Source: Terriglobus albidus (GTDB taxonomy: Bacteria; Acidobacteriota; Terriglobia; Terriglobales; Acidobacteriaceae). Taken from it: a stretch of DNA of 64,000 bases. Where the stretch lies: assembly GCF_025685425.1 (NCBI RefSeq), contig NZ_JAGTAS010000049.1:62001-126000 (forward strand). Direction: 5' to 3'. Below the pieces are notes generated by a model. The model was given only the letters and a program-made list of their open reading frames with translations, was not told where the DNA came from and searched no databases. Made by a program: the position numbers and the translations under genes. Shown one piece after another: positions 1 to 8,685 of the stretch (its first letter is position 1; each line of letters begins with the position of its first letter).

Positions 1-6
1 CCGGTA

Positions 7-118
7 GAGCATTTTTCCTGTAGGTGTAGTGCGGGGCTTGTGCATCTATGGGCGTTTTCCTCAATGAAAACGCCGCTGCGCCCCTGCTCTCGACTACCCA
101 GCAACAGGAGAAATTCTC
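7..118 (+). repeat. Family A MITE-like element, copy 1
   Basis: A ~112 bp element with imperfect terminal inverted repeats: GAGCATTTTTCCTGT on the left, and a right end whose complement is GAGAATTTCTCCTGT. It carries an internal hairpin (GGCGTTTTC / GAAAACGCC). A TA dinucleotide flanks each end (5-6 and 119-120), as expected of a TA target-site duplication. Related copies lie near 22.5 kb and 59.2 kb. It sits directly upstream of the metallophosphoesterase gene. Confidence 0.65.
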
Positions 119-134
119 TAGACTGTCGAATGTG

Positions 135-1178
135 ATGCGTCTCCTAACCACGTTGCTGATAGCACTCTGCTCTGCCGCCCTCTATGCCCAGGAGCCTGTG
201 CGTTTCTTCCAGTTCACCGACGCGCATCTGTTCGATGACGGGGATAAGCTTTCGCGGGAAGAGGCGTTCAAGGTTGCCGCGGAGGATCGCCGCAGCTTCC
301 GCTGGGCGATTGGAGCGATGAATGCCAGCGGCTTTCAGGCGGACTTTGCGGTCTTTACCGGCGATCTGGGACTGCTGAACGTGGACTTCTCGCAGTCACG
401 GTGTGCAGCGACGCCGGTACCTCTCTCCTCTACGGGTCTGCCGCCCTTCCGTCTGGACGCGGCCGTGGAAGAGGTAGCTGACCTGCTGGCTCCGCTGAAG
501 GTGCAGCGAATTTACTTCGTAGCGGGCAACAACGACGTGATTCATGAGCGCATCGCCGACTCAGGACGGTTTCCATGCTTTATGGCCCTGCTGCAGGAGC
601 GCATGAAGGCGAAGCATGGGCCCGACGTGTATCCACTGCTGACGAAGAATGCATTTGTGATCCGCGGACTTCGCTTCGCCGGCATGGATACGGTCAGCTT
701 TAAGTCGAAGGAAAATTATGCGGCGCCCTGTGCGATTGAACCGGAGCCGGTGAACTGCCCGAAGGAACAGATCGCGCTCATCGGCGATCTGGCGGACGAT
801 TCCCCGCAGCCGCTCGTGATCTTCACACATGAACCGGACCTGATGGATCCATTCCGCAAACATCCCGTGTGGGAGATTGATGAGGCTTTACGGAAGGACT
901 GGGAGAAGACCGCATGCGGGCCGAAGGTCCTGGGCATCTTTGCCGGCCATTTCCATGACGAGGCGAAGAGCAGCTATGCGGCTGCGGACAGCTCGCTTGC
1001 AGTGAATCCCTGTGTTGCGGCAAAGACGCGGGTGGCGCCCCCGTTGAGCGAGAAGAACCAGGTGGGTGAAGCGGAACAGGCACGGGGATTTTTGCGTGTC
1101 GTGGTGAGCACGGCAGGCATCCAGAGTGTAGAACCCACGTGGTACGACATGCATGCGGTTGTCCCGCCGGCACAGTGA
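135..1178 (+). CDS. Secreted metallophosphoesterase (calcineurin-like)
   Basis: Predicted exported metal-dependent phosphoesterase of the calcineurin-like superfamily, about 347 residues. The start chosen is MRLLTTLLIALCS, which gives a typical Sec signal peptide ending at LYAQ; an upstream in-frame ATG would put repeat-derived residues in front of it. The metal-ligand motifs appear in order: FTDAH, TGDLG, GNNDVIHE (the GNHD-type motif with N for H), THEPD and GHFHDE. Substrate is unknown; purple acid phosphatase, nucleotidase and sphingomyelinase-like activities all use this fold. The next gene starts 12 bp downstream, so the two are probably cotranscribed. Confidence 0.85.
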   Translation: MRLLTTLLIALCSAALYAQEPVRFFQFTDAHLFDDGDKLSREEAFKVAAEDRRSFRWAIGAMNASGFQADFAVFTGDLGLLNVDFSQSRCAATPVPLSSTGLPPFRLDAAVEEVADLLAPLKVQRIYFVAGNNDVIHERIADSGRFPCFMALLQERMKAKHGPDVYPLLTKNAFVIRGLRFAGMDTVSFKSKENYAAPCAIEPEPVNCPKEQIALIGDLADDSPQPLVIFTHEPDLMDPFRKHPVWEIDEALRKDWEKTACGPKVLGIFAGHFHDEAKSSYAAADSSLAVNPCVAAKTRVAPPLSEKNQVGEAEQARGFLRVVVSTAGIQSVEPTWYDMHAVVPPAQ

Positions 1179-1190
1179 AGGAGATACAGA

Positions 1191-1655
1191 ATGCACGAAG
1201 AGCGGATTCGATATGGAACAGCCTTTCCGGAAGGCGTGAAGGCATTGCAGCAGCTTGGACGCATCGTGGATAACAGCGGCCTGGAACACAGCCTGCTGGA
1301 ACTGGTGAAGATGCGGTCTTCGCAGTTGAATGGATGTGCCTACTGCCTGGACATGCATAGCAAAGATGCCATGGCCGCCGGAGAGACCGCACAGCGCCTG
1401 TTCGCGCTGGGTGCCTGGCGCGAGACGACGTTCTTTACCCCGCGCGAGCAGGCAGCATTGGCATGGACTGAGGCGATTACCAACATTCAGCAGGGACATG
1501 CTCCGGATGCCGTGTTCGCGCAGGTGAAGGCGCAGTTCAGCGAGGAGGAGATCGTGCGACTCACCTTTGCGATCACACAGATCAATAGCTGGAACAGGAT
1601 CGCGATTGCGTTTCGTCCGGCGGTAGGTGATTATCAGCCTGCAAAACGGGGCTAG
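1191..1655 (+). CDS. Carboxymuconolactone decarboxylase / AhpD-like family protein
   Basis: A 154-residue protein of the CMD/AhpD alkylhydroperoxidase-like family. The diagnostic segment is around residues 35-60: LVKMRSSQLNGCAYCLDMHS contains the CxxC pair (CAYC) followed by the conserved histidine, the redox centre of AhpD-type peroxidases. The remainder is the expected all-helical repeat. It follows the phosphoesterase by 12 bp after an AAGGAG-type ribosome site. Family members act on peroxides or simply remain uncharacterised; a true carboxymuconolactone decarboxylase role is unlikely without catabolic neighbours. Confidence 0.88.
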   Translation: MHEERIRYGTAFPEGVKALQQLGRIVDNSGLEHSLLELVKMRSSQLNGCAYCLDMHSKDAMAAGETAQRLFALGAWRETTFFTPREQAALAWTEAITNIQQGHAPDAVFAQVKAQFSEEEIVRLTFAITQINSWNRIAIAFRPAVGDYQPAKRG

Positions 1656-1729
1656 GCTGCTATTTACGCTGGCAGCCAACCGGCGCGATTGGGTAGGATG
1701 TCCTATCCTTGGGAATGTATTGAAGGAGG

Positions 1730-2278
1730 ATGATGGCAACGAACGAGAGCAAGCAGTTGGTTCTGGCCGCCGCAGAAGCGGCCGACAGTAAGAAGGCCGA
1801 GGACATCCGTATCCTGCAGCTGGACCCGTCCGAGAGCGGGTTGTGCGACTACTTCCTGATCTGCAATGGCACCAACGAACGCCAGAACGACGCGATCTCC
1901 GATGAGATTGAACTGCAGTTGAAGAAGCAGTTTGGTGTCTATGCGAACTCCGTCGAGGGCCGCAAGCAGGCCGAGTGGATCCTGATGGACTATGTGGACT
2001 TCATCGTCCATATCTTCTCTCCGGAGAAGCGTGAGTTCTACGGTCTGGAGCGCCTGCGCAAGTCCGCAACGACTATCTCAGTGGCAGAGATGCATCAGGA
2101 GATCGCGGCTAAATCGAAGGCTGTACGCGAGAAGAAGGTTCCCGCGAAGAAGGCCGCGAAGAAAACTGCAAGAACGGCCGAAAAGAAGACGGCTGTAAAA
2201 GCGACTGTAAAAAAGACAGCTGCAAAGAAATCGCCTGCGACGAAAGCTGTCAAGAAGGCTGTAAGTAAGAAACGATAG
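1730..2278 (+). CDS. rsfS: Ribosomal silencing factor RsfS with lysine-rich tail
   Basis: RsfS (Iojap) binds ribosomal protein uL14 and blocks 30S-50S joining when nutrients run low. Residues ~5-115 are the family domain, with the hallmark CDYFLICNGTNERQ and WILMDYVDFIVHIF segments. The usual length is about 105-130 residues; this protein has 182 because of an extra tail from ~134 rich in KKA/AKK/TAKK repeats, resembling histone H1 or bacterial H1-like tails. Two ATGs overlap the AAGGAGG site (1730 and 1733); the second has slightly better spacing. The usual partner rlmH lies 4 kb away, beyond an inserted reverse-strand receptor gene. Confidence 0.93.
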   Translation: MMATNESKQLVLAAAEAADSKKAEDIRILQLDPSESGLCDYFLICNGTNERQNDAISDEIELQLKKQFGVYANSVEGRKQAEWILMDYVDFIVHIFSPEKREFYGLERLRKSATTISVAEMHQEIAAKSKAVREKKVPAKKAAKKTARTAEKKTAVKATVKKTAAKKSPATKAVKKAVSKKR

Positions 2279-2299
2279 TTCTTCCGGAGCATCGAACTT

Positions 2300-2350
2300 T
2301 CAATATCCCACCGATCGCGATGCGATGGGTGGGGCACTCAGTTTGGGGGT
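2300..2350. repeat. Family D hairpin module, short copy
   Basis: Contains the recurrent unit CCCACC-GATCGCGATGCGATGGG-TGGGGCAC, with a CATCGC/GCGATG-type stem. It matches modules at 6.9-7.1, 16.2-16.3 and 63.5-63.7 kb and lies just past the rsfS stop codon. Confidence 0.6.
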
Positions 2351-2436
2351 TCAATTAATTGATTCACCTTGGTGACATTTAGTCGTTACTGCCATGGAAG
2401 TCGAAGGAACGATCGCACATACTAGTTCCCAAATAG

Positions 2437-2466
2437 AAGAAGGCCACCCATAGGGTGGCCTTCTTT
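2437..2466. terminator. Bidirectional intrinsic terminator between rsfS and the receptor gene
   Basis: Perfect stem AAGAAGGCCACCC with loop ATA and its complement, followed by TTT; A-rich sequence precedes it, so it can serve both strands. It ends 19 bp from the stop of the reverse-strand receptor gene, which is its most likely client. Confidence 0.8.
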
Positions 2467-2484
2467 GTTGAGTCCTACTTCAAG

Positions 2485-5400
2485 TTAGAAGTCGTACCGC
2501 AGGCTCATCTGCGTAATACGAGCATTGCCGTTCACGTCGATCGACTTACCGAAGTTGGCATTGTTGGTGTCGCCGATCGGATTGGCAAAGTTGGGGTGGT
2601 TGAACATGTTGAAGAAGCTGGTCTGGAAGGTGACCGTCTGCCGCTCCGTGATGGCGAAACGCTTGATCGCTCCCAGATCGAGGTTGATGAAACGCGGACC
2701 ATAGATGCTATTACGCTGGACTGGAGGATCGCACCACACGGTCGGGCAAGAGTAGGCACCCCACGTCTTGGCTCTAATGAAGCCCTTGGTCGGGCTTACA
2801 TCATGATTAATCGAGTTGCGCGGATTCCCGGTTCCCAGATAAACAGCACGATCGATTCCAGGGGTTCCGTCCTTATTGGGATCATAAGTGCTGGCGCCGT
2901 CATGGATGTAGATCGGTGTACCGCTGTGCCACGAGAAGATTGGCGCAAGCGCCCATCCACCGAGGAACAGGTTGTTCTTCTTCCACTGTGATTCGATATT
3001 CGAGGTCACAACCAAGTTATGACGAAGATCGAAGTCGGCCGCGCCGTACTCGTAGCGAGGGTTGTAGGGAGAGGCGATACCGGTGCCACCGCTCTTTACC
3101 TTGAAGACGTCTGAGGTGTTGTCCATCGCCTTCGAGTAGGTGTAGTTGGCCAGCATCTGAACACCCTTCGCAAAGCTCTTCCGCACGCTGACTTGGCCGC
3201 CGTTGTAGTTGGAGCCAAAAGCGTTGGTGCGGAAGTTATCGTTATTGAAGAGGCTGGTCGGGCGAGCCGAGCTGTAGGTGGTATATCCCTGCGCAGCGCA
3301 GAGCGCCTTCTGTGCCGGACTCGACGAGGACAAGCAGGCAGTACGGCCCTCGAAGGTGTTGATGTTCATCAGACCGACGAGCTTGCGGCCGAAGGTGCCG
3401 ACGTAGGTTGCTTCCAGAACGTAACCCTTGAAGCCGCTCTGGATACCAAAGTGCGCCTGCTCATAATACGCAGTGGTCAGGCGTTCGTCGATGTGACGAG
3501 GCACAGGCTTGGCGCCGGCCACAGCAAGGGCTGCATTCCCGGTAAATGGAGCCTGGTAGACCTGGCTGCGCAGGCTGGCACCTACGACGCCGGATCCGGC
3601 ACCGTAACCGTAGCTGTTGTCGACGAAATGCGGGTAGTTGAAGCGAATGTTCTCGTAGACGTTGTTGTAGAGACGGTCGTAACCAATACCAAAGCCACCA
3701 CGCAGGACAAGCTTTCCATTGCCCATCGTGTCATAGGCAAAGCCAAGGCGTGGGGCAAAGTTGTTCATGTCCTTGTTCCAGATATCGCTATTCTTCTGGA
3801 TAAACTTGGCTCCCTGAACAGCAGCCAGGAGTGGAATGTTGGGAAGATTCGGGTTTCCGGTCGCTGTGGGAGTGCCGAAAGTGCCGAAATAGACATTGGA
3901 GTCGTAGCCAGCCTTGAAGTTATGCGGAGGACCGAAGTACTCCCAGCGCACGCCGTAATTCAGGGTCAGGCGCTGCGTAGCCTTCCAGTCATCCTGGAGG
4001 TAGGCCGCGAACTCATTTGCACGATACCCGCGATATGGATCAGGGGCGGTGTTGGTCGTCGGGTCCAGTGACGCAGTGGCCTCGTAAAGGCTGCCAAGGC
4101 CACAGGTGCCGCCACAGATCGCGATTTCTTGATCCTCGTCAGCAATGCCATCCGTGACCAGACCTTCTACCGACCAAGGAACCAGAGTCCCGTTGACATC
4201 GTTGTAGAAGGAGGAGCCGTTCCGGGTACGAACGTAGCGGAAACCACCCTTCGCGGTATGAGTGCCGATAGTCTTGGTGACCGAACCCTCATAAGCAAAT
4301 TGGTTGTCTGTGAAGTACTGCGGCAGGCCAGCGCTAGCGCCAAAACCAGTCGACAGCGAATCTGCAGAAAAGATAGAGGCAATACCGGCTGTTCCGGGAA
4401 CCTCAAAGTTAGAGACGTGGCGCAGGTAACTGGCCTTTGCCTGGGTGATCAAGGTCGGAGTCCAGGTACGAGTCCACGATGTACCGAAGATCTGCGATCC
4501 ACCAACGTTGTTGTAAGCCGGTCCAGGTGTGGAGTCACCACCGCCATTATTAAAAGAACTTGTATAAAGATCAACGATGTACGTGAAGGCTAGCTGGTCC
4601 TTGTCCGTAAGCTTGTGGTCGATCTTCATGCTGCCGCGGTTCTGATTCGTCGCGGTCGTTGAGATGATGCTCGCAAGGCCGTATACGGGAACCGGGAAGA
4701 GGGTTGTGATGGTTTGGTCGCATGCCGCGTTGTAGCAACCGCCAGATGAGAGCGATCCCTGAGCGATATTGCTGAAGCCCGAGGTCGCCAGAGGGAACGA
4801 GCTCGGGTACTTTGCATAGAGAGTCTTGAATACGCTACCCAAAGAACCGGAGCGGGAGAGTGCACCAGGGCACTGGCCACCTACCCAATTACCACCAACC
4901 AGGGATCCCTGATTGAGCGGGCAGGCGCCCACCTGCGCATAGTGGTTACCGGAAGAATCCGTGGTCACTGCAGTGTTCTGCTGGGTCGTACCTTCCATGA
5001 AGTTGCGATATGCGCCGCTGCTCACGAAGTCCAGGAACTGCTGAGTTGTAGCCGTAACGGTCGAGGGAGTGCCCTCGCGATAGCGGTGGATTTCCAGGGT
5101 TGCGAAGAAGAAGGTCTTATCGCGACGTATCGGACCACCGATCGATCCACCGAACTGGTTACGAACACGGTGATCGCGTAGGCCGCTATTGTTCGAGAAC
5201 CAGCTATTCGCGGCAAGCGTCTGGATACGGTTGTACTCGAACAGCGAACCGTGCCACTGGTTTGCGCCGGACTTCAGAACGGTATCGGTCGAGAAGCCAC
5301 CGGCGCGGCCATATTCGGCGGGAGGCACATGGGTCAGAACACGGTACTCCTGGATGGCATCGGGCGAGATGGAGGTGACTGCACCGCCCACACCAAAGGT

Positions 5401-6018
5401 GAAGCCTGCACCACCCTGGCCCTGATCATTGTTGTCAAAACCTTCGACCAGGAAGTTTCCGGTACCAGTTCGAGCGCCATTGATAGCGAAACCACGAAGA
5501 GTACTGCCGCTGTCGGGGGCCGCACCGGCAACAAGCTGAACAAATTGATTCTGGGTACGTGACTCAAGTGGGGAGCTCTTCCAGATAGAGGAGTCCACCA
5601 GCTCCGAAAGAGAGGAGGTTTCGGTCTGGACCTGCTCGGAGCTGCCGCCTTCAACCGAGATGACAACCGCCTCGGAACCGACGGCCAGAGTCACGTCAGC
5701 GTTGGTGGCGGTACCTACAGAGGTCTTGATGTCTTTGACTTCACGGGTCGAGAATCCCTTGGCTTCGACCTTGATGGAGTAACCGCCGATAACGCGGAGA
5801 TTAAGGAACTGATAGCCACCCTGCGAGTTCGTGGTGACGGTATGGGTCTCGCCCGTGAGGGCGTTGCTCAGTGTAACGGTTGCGCCCGGAACGGCCGCCT
5901 TGGACTGATCAGTAACTGTGCCTGTAATCGTGCCGAGACCGGCCGATGTTTGAGCTGTCAGAGATACTGTGCAGACAAGGCCAAACAGGAATACAACAAC
6001 AGCAAATATCTTCTTCAT
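2485..6018 (-). CDS. Oar-like TonB-dependent outer-membrane receptor (large)
   Basis: About 1177 residues. The start MKKIFAVVVFLFGLVC is preferred: it opens a clean Sec signal peptide (cleavage after LTAQ) behind a GGGAGA ribosome site, while the longer frame adds about 100 untypical residues. Next comes a carboxypeptidase-regulatory-like beta sandwich (GTITGTVTDQSKAAVPGATV, roughly residues 30-115), a plug domain (FLVEGFDNNDQGQGG, ... PAEYGRAGGFSTD), and a long beta barrel ending in an aromatic residue (LRYDF). This architecture is typical of Acidobacteriota Oar-like receptors, presumed to import polymers or oligomers using TonB energy. The ligand cannot be told from sequence. The gene is inserted between rsfS and rlmH on the opposite strand. 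Confidence 0.9.
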   Translation of the reverse strand: MKKIFAVVVFLFGLVCTVSLTAQTSAGLGTITGTVTDQSKAAVPGATVTLSNALTGETHTVTTNSQGGYQFLNLRVIGGYSIKVEAKGFSTREVKDIKTSVGTATNADVTLAVGSEAVVISVEGGSSEQVQTETSSLSELVDSSIWKSSPLESRTQNQFVQLVAGAAPDSGSTLRGFAINGARTGTGNFLVEGFDNNDQGQGGAGFTFGVGGAVTSISPDAIQEYRVLTHVPPAEYGRAGGFSTDTVLKSGANQWHGSLFEYNRIQTLAANSWFSNNSGLRDHRVRNQFGGSIGGPIRRDKTFFFATLEIHRYREGTPSTVTATTQQFLDFVSSGAYRNFMEGTTQQNTAVTTDSSGNHYAQVGACPLNQGSLVGGNWVGGQCPGALSRSGSLGSVFKTLYAKYPSSFPLATSGFSNIAQGSLSSGGCYNAACDQTITTLFPVPVYGLASIISTTATNQNRGSMKIDHKLTDKDQLAFTYIVDLYTSSFNNGGGDSTPGPAYNNVGGSQIFGTSWTRTWTPTLITQAKASYLRHVSNFEVPGTAGIASIFSADSLSTGFGASAGLPQYFTDNQFAYEGSVTKTIGTHTAKGGFRYVRTRNGSSFYNDVNGTLVPWSVEGLVTDGIADEDQEIAICGGTCGLGSLYEATASLDPTTNTAPDPYRGYRANEFAAYLQDDWKATQRLTLNYGVRWEYFGPPHNFKAGYDSNVYFGTFGTPTATGNPNLPNIPLLAAVQGAKFIQKNSDIWNKDMNNFAPRLGFAYDTMGNGKLVLRGGFGIGYDRLYNNVYENIRFNYPHFVDNSYGYGAGSGVVGASLRSQVYQAPFTGNAALAVAGAKPVPRHIDERLTTAYYEQAHFGIQSGFKGYVLEATYVGTFGRKLVGLMNINTFEGRTACLSSSSPAQKALCAAQGYTTYSSARPTSLFNNDNFRTNAFGSNYNGGQVSVRKSFAKGVQMLANYTYSKAMDNTSDVFKVKSGGTGIASPYNPRYEYGAADFDLRHNLVVTSNIESQWKKNNLFLGGWALAPIFSWHSGTPIYIHDGASTYDPNKDGTPGIDRAVYLGTGNPRNSINHDVSPTKGFIRAKTWGAYSCPTVWCDPPVQRNSIYGPRFINLDLGAIKRFAITERQTVTFQTSFFNMFNHPNFANPIGDTNNANFGKSIDVNGNARITQMSLRYDF

Positions 6019-6335
6019 GTTTGTTTGTGCATCTCCCTTGGGGTTTTGGGAAACCTTTATTCGTGTATGGAGTTCAGGAAAACTCTGCTTGAATCCACCC
6101 GCCAGATTTTGGTTGAGCGTCGGTGTAGCAAGATCGGTGCCAATCTCCGTAACGTACAAAGTAACTGATTTAACAGTACTTTTGTGATAGATAGAGCGTT
6201 TGATCGATGAGAAGTCTATGGCTTTTGGAATTTTGCGGTGACAATCTATTGAATTTTGGATGAAATTCAAGCGGATGCTGGAGAGGGCGCCCATAATACC
6301 GGCCCCGCCACACTCAAGTTGCAAGGAGCTTTTCT
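6019..6335. promoter_or_regulatory. Divergent control region, receptor gene / rlmH
   Basis: A 317 bp gap between divergent genes must hold both promoters. It contains a perfect interrupted palindrome, TTGAATTT-N6-AAATTCAA, at 6249-6270, a plausible operator or small hairpin 66 bp upstream of rlmH. No convincing -35/-10 pair was singled out. Confidence 0.4.
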
Positions 6336-6779
6336 GTGAAACTTACCCTGATAACGGTCGCGGCCGGTTCTGATCGTGCGATCGACAATCTGGCTGGCGA
6401 GTACCTGAAGCGGATCTGCCGTTATGCTCCGCTGGATGAGCTTCCTCTGAAGACGGAACGGGAGTTTCTGGAGCGGGTGGAGCGTGAACGGAAAGAAGGC
6501 GCCGTACTTCTGGTACTGCTCGACAGCCGGGGAAAGCTGCTGACCTCAGAAGAGTTCGCCGCCGCCCTGGGCGGAGCGCGGGACGGCGGCAAACGCCGCG
6601 CTCTTCTGGCGATCGGACCTCCGGATGGCTGGTCACCGGAGACGTTGAAGCTTGCAGATATGACCTTGTCTCTGGGCCGGATGACCCTGCCGCATCAACT
6701 GGCCCGACTGGTGCTGGCCGAACAGATCTATCGCGCCTTCACCATCCTTGCCGGGCACCCTTACCACAGCGGGCACTAA
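6336..6779 (+). CDS. rlmH: 23S rRNA (pseudouridine-1915 N3) methyltransferase RlmH
   Basis: RlmH is a SPOUT-class methyltransferase that methylates pseudouridine 1915 in helix 69 of 23S rRNA of assembled ribosomes. The 147-residue length is normal (~155). Visible family motifs: LLDSRGKLLTSEEFAAAL, the AdoMet-loop segment AIGPPDGWS (normally IGGADG-like, so slightly divergent), and the C-terminal trefoil knot region MTLPHQLARLVLAEQIYRA followed by GHPYHSGH. rlmH is usually the immediate downstream partner of rsfS; here they are separated by a receptor gene on the other strand. Confidence 0.94.
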   Translation: MKLTLITVAAGSDRAIDNLAGEYLKRICRYAPLDELPLKTEREFLERVERERKEGAVLLVLLDSRGKLLTSEEFAAALGGARDGGKRRALLAIGPPDGWSPETLKLADMTLSLGRMTLPHQLARLVLAEQIYRAFTILAGHPYHSGH

Positions 6780-6849
6780 CTGCATGATGGAAGTCCCTGG
6801 AGGCATGCCTATAGAAGGGCATCCTGGCCCGGCGGGGAATTGAAACGTG

Positions 6850-7097
6850 CCTTGGAACTGGTTCCCCATCCACCGCAATCGGGTCGCCCACGAACTGGTT
6901 CGTGGGGTGAGAAGGATATCTCGCGAAGCGAGACCGCTTTGCTCCTCTTGTTGGGCATAGCAAGAAACAATATGGGTAGAAAAGCAGATTTCTCCGCTCC
7001 CTTGTCGCTACGAAATGAGAAACAAAAGAGACGATTCGAGCTGCGCTCGAATTTCCCACCCATCGCGCTGCGATGGATGGGGCACCCAGAGTGGGGT
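6850..7097. repeat. Family D composite intergenic hairpin array
   Basis: A mosaic of short palindromes: CGAACTGGTTCG, TCTCGCGAAGCGAGA, then the module with CAGATTTCTCCGCTCC, CGCTACGAAATGAGAAAC, the hairpin TTCGAGCTGCGCTCGAA, and CCCATCGCGCTGCGATGG followed by ATGGGGCACCC. The same order of modules recurs in at least eight other gaps of this window. It fills almost the whole space between rlmH and the next gene; no coding sequence is evident. Confidence 0.75.
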
Positions 7098-7175
7098 TAG
7101 GCTCGGGCAGATGAAAGGTGTGAGAAACCTGACACCTGTTGGCATTGACGGACATCCGAGGGATTGAGGTACGAG

Positions 7176-8120
7176 ATGACTCGAATGCGCCTTCTGACAG
7201 GGACTGGCATCGCTCTTCTACTGATTGGCGGTGCGATGCAGGCCTATCATCCGAAATTGGAATCTCCGCCCGTGACGGCCGAGATCCAGGTTCCGGATGA
7301 GGTGAAACAGATCCTGCGGCAACGGTGCTATAGCTGCCACTCGAACGAAACCAAACTGCCGTGGTATGACAACCTTGCTCCGGCATATTGGATCGTACGA
7401 AGCGATGTGCGGGAAGGGCGCGAACATGTGAACTTCTCCACCATTGGAGCGAAACCCGCGGCCGTCCAGCGCGGGACGCTGTTTGAAAGCGTGAATCTGA
7501 TTCAGCTTGGCTCTATGCCGCTGCCACGATATCTGGCGGTTCATCGCGATGCCGGAGTCACGCCGGACGAGCTCGTAACTCTGCGGCACTATCTTGAAAC
7601 ACCGCCGGTACAGCCTGCCGCACCCGCACCTGCCGCCGCTGCGGAGACGCAGTTCCAGCACTGGATTGCGAGCAATGGCACGCCCATACAAGTGCAGCCT
7701 GAGTGGAACGGCGTACCATTCCTGCCGGAGTACAAGAACTGGAAGCCGGTCAGCAGCACGGAACGGTGGGACAACCACACCATGCGCCAGATCTTCGGCA
7801 ACGACATCGCACTCGAGGCGATCGCAGACGGAAAGATCGACAACTGGCCCGATGGGACGGTCTTCGCCAAGGTGGCCTGGCTGCAGCAGCCGGATGGCAA
7901 AGGCGGCATCACTACCGGAGCCTTCCAGCAGGTAGAACTCATGATCAAAGACAGCAAAAAGTATGCTTCGACCGAAGGCTGGGGATGGGGCCGCTGGCGC
8001 GGTGATGATCTGAAGCCTTACGGAAAAGACGCGGCATTTCAGAACGAGTGCATCAGCTGCCATGAACCGGTGGCCCATAGCGACCATGTCTACACAATGC
8101 CGATTGGAGGCGCGCAATGA
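7176..8120 (+). CDS. Heme-binding / cytochrome P460 domain protein
   Basis: A 314-residue exported or membrane-anchored protein. An N-terminal hydrophobic segment (TGIALLLIGGAMQAY) is followed by a heme-binding domain with the c-type motif CYSCH near residue 50 and the typical NETKLPWYDNLAPAYWIV stretch. The C-terminal half looks like a cytochrome P460 domain (RWDNHTMRQIFGNDIA, FAKVAW) ending with a second CxxCH, ECISCHEPV. It therefore probably binds two c-type hemes in the periplasm and handles electron transfer or a small-molecule oxidation; substrate unknown. ATG 7176 is behind a GAGG site. The next gene overlaps its stop by ATGA, implying translational coupling. Confidence 0.82.
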   Translation: MTRMRLLTGTGIALLLIGGAMQAYHPKLESPPVTAEIQVPDEVKQILRQRCYSCHSNETKLPWYDNLAPAYWIVRSDVREGREHVNFSTIGAKPAAVQRGTLFESVNLIQLGSMPLPRYLAVHRDAGVTPDELVTLRHYLETPPVQPAAPAPAAAAETQFQHWIASNGTPIQVQPEWNGVPFLPEYKNWKPVSSTERWDNHTMRQIFGNDIALEAIADGKIDNWPDGTVFAKVAWLQQPDGKGGITTGAFQQVELMIKDSKKYASTEGWGWGRWRGDDLKPYGKDAAFQNECISCHEPVAHSDHVYTMPIGGAQ

Positions 8121-8590
8121 AACAGCTACTCGCGGCAATGTCGGTTGTTTTGCTTCTCTCCGGCTGCTCACCGAAGCCGCCCAAAACGGTATATCCGCGG
8201 CTCAACCGCGAGGCGGAGACCAGCGGGTTGCTGTCCTGGAACCAAAGATCGTCCTGGAACCCAAGATCGGGGCGTGTGATTACCTCGTGGGTCAATCCCG
8301 GAGGAACCATGACAACGCTCTACGGCGACGACGCGGCCGTCAACTATGCACGTTCCCACGCCGATGGGGCCTATCCCGCAGGAGCAAAGCTGGGCGCTGT
8401 GACCTGGAAGCAGCAGGAAGATGCGCGCTGGTTCGGTGGAAGGATTCCTGCTCAGGTGGCGAGCGTCGAGATCGTTACCGCCGGTGGATCGTACGCGAGA
8501 TATGAAGGTTCACCACTGACGGCAGTACCCGGAGACGATACGCAGCGGGCGCAGTTCCTACTACACCAAAGAGCGGCAGTGATGCCATGA
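8117..8590 (+). CDS. Small lipoprotein with P460-like domain
   Basis: A 157-residue protein with a lipoprotein signal peptide (MKQLLAAMSVVLLLSGC; lipobox LLSGC, Cys17). The mature part (GGTMTTLYGDDAAVNYAR, GAKLGAVTWKQQEDARWFGG) resembles the beta-sheet P460-type fold, although no CxxCH is present, so a heme cannot be claimed. It overlaps the heme protein gene by 4 bp and is presumably made with it as a membrane-attached partner. Its stop codon lies 3 bp before a family B repeat. Confidence 0.7.
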   Translation: MKQLLAAMSVVLLLSGCSPKPPKTVYPRLNREAETSGLLSWNQRSSWNPRSGRVITSWVNPGGTMTTLYGDDAAVNYARSHADGAYPAGAKLGAVTWKQQEDARWFGGRIPAQVASVEIVTAGGSYARYEGSPLTAVPGDDTQRAQFLLHQRAAVMP

Positions 8591-8592
8591 AG

Positions 8593-8683
8593 AATTGAAT
8601 AATGGAATAACGTGACGATTGAATAAGGTTCTACTTGCAGGCCAGGACCTTATTCAATCATTCAATTTTTCAATCATTCCATC
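8593..8683. repeat. Family B inverted heptad array between convergent stops
   Basis: Left arm of TTGAATAA/TTGAAT-type units and a complementary right arm (TTATTCAATCATTCAAT...) around an ~18 bp centre. It starts 2 bp after the lipoprotein stop and ends 2 bp before the obg stop, so it fills the convergent gap. It could act as a bidirectional terminator or mRNA 3-prime stabiliser. Confidence 0.75.
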
Positions 8684-8685
8684 GC

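Noticed and set aside
888-1739. Long reverse-strand frame across the phosphoesterase and CMD genes
   Set aside because: It lies opposite two well-supported genes and its residues (Cys/His/Arg-rich) show no recognisable domain.
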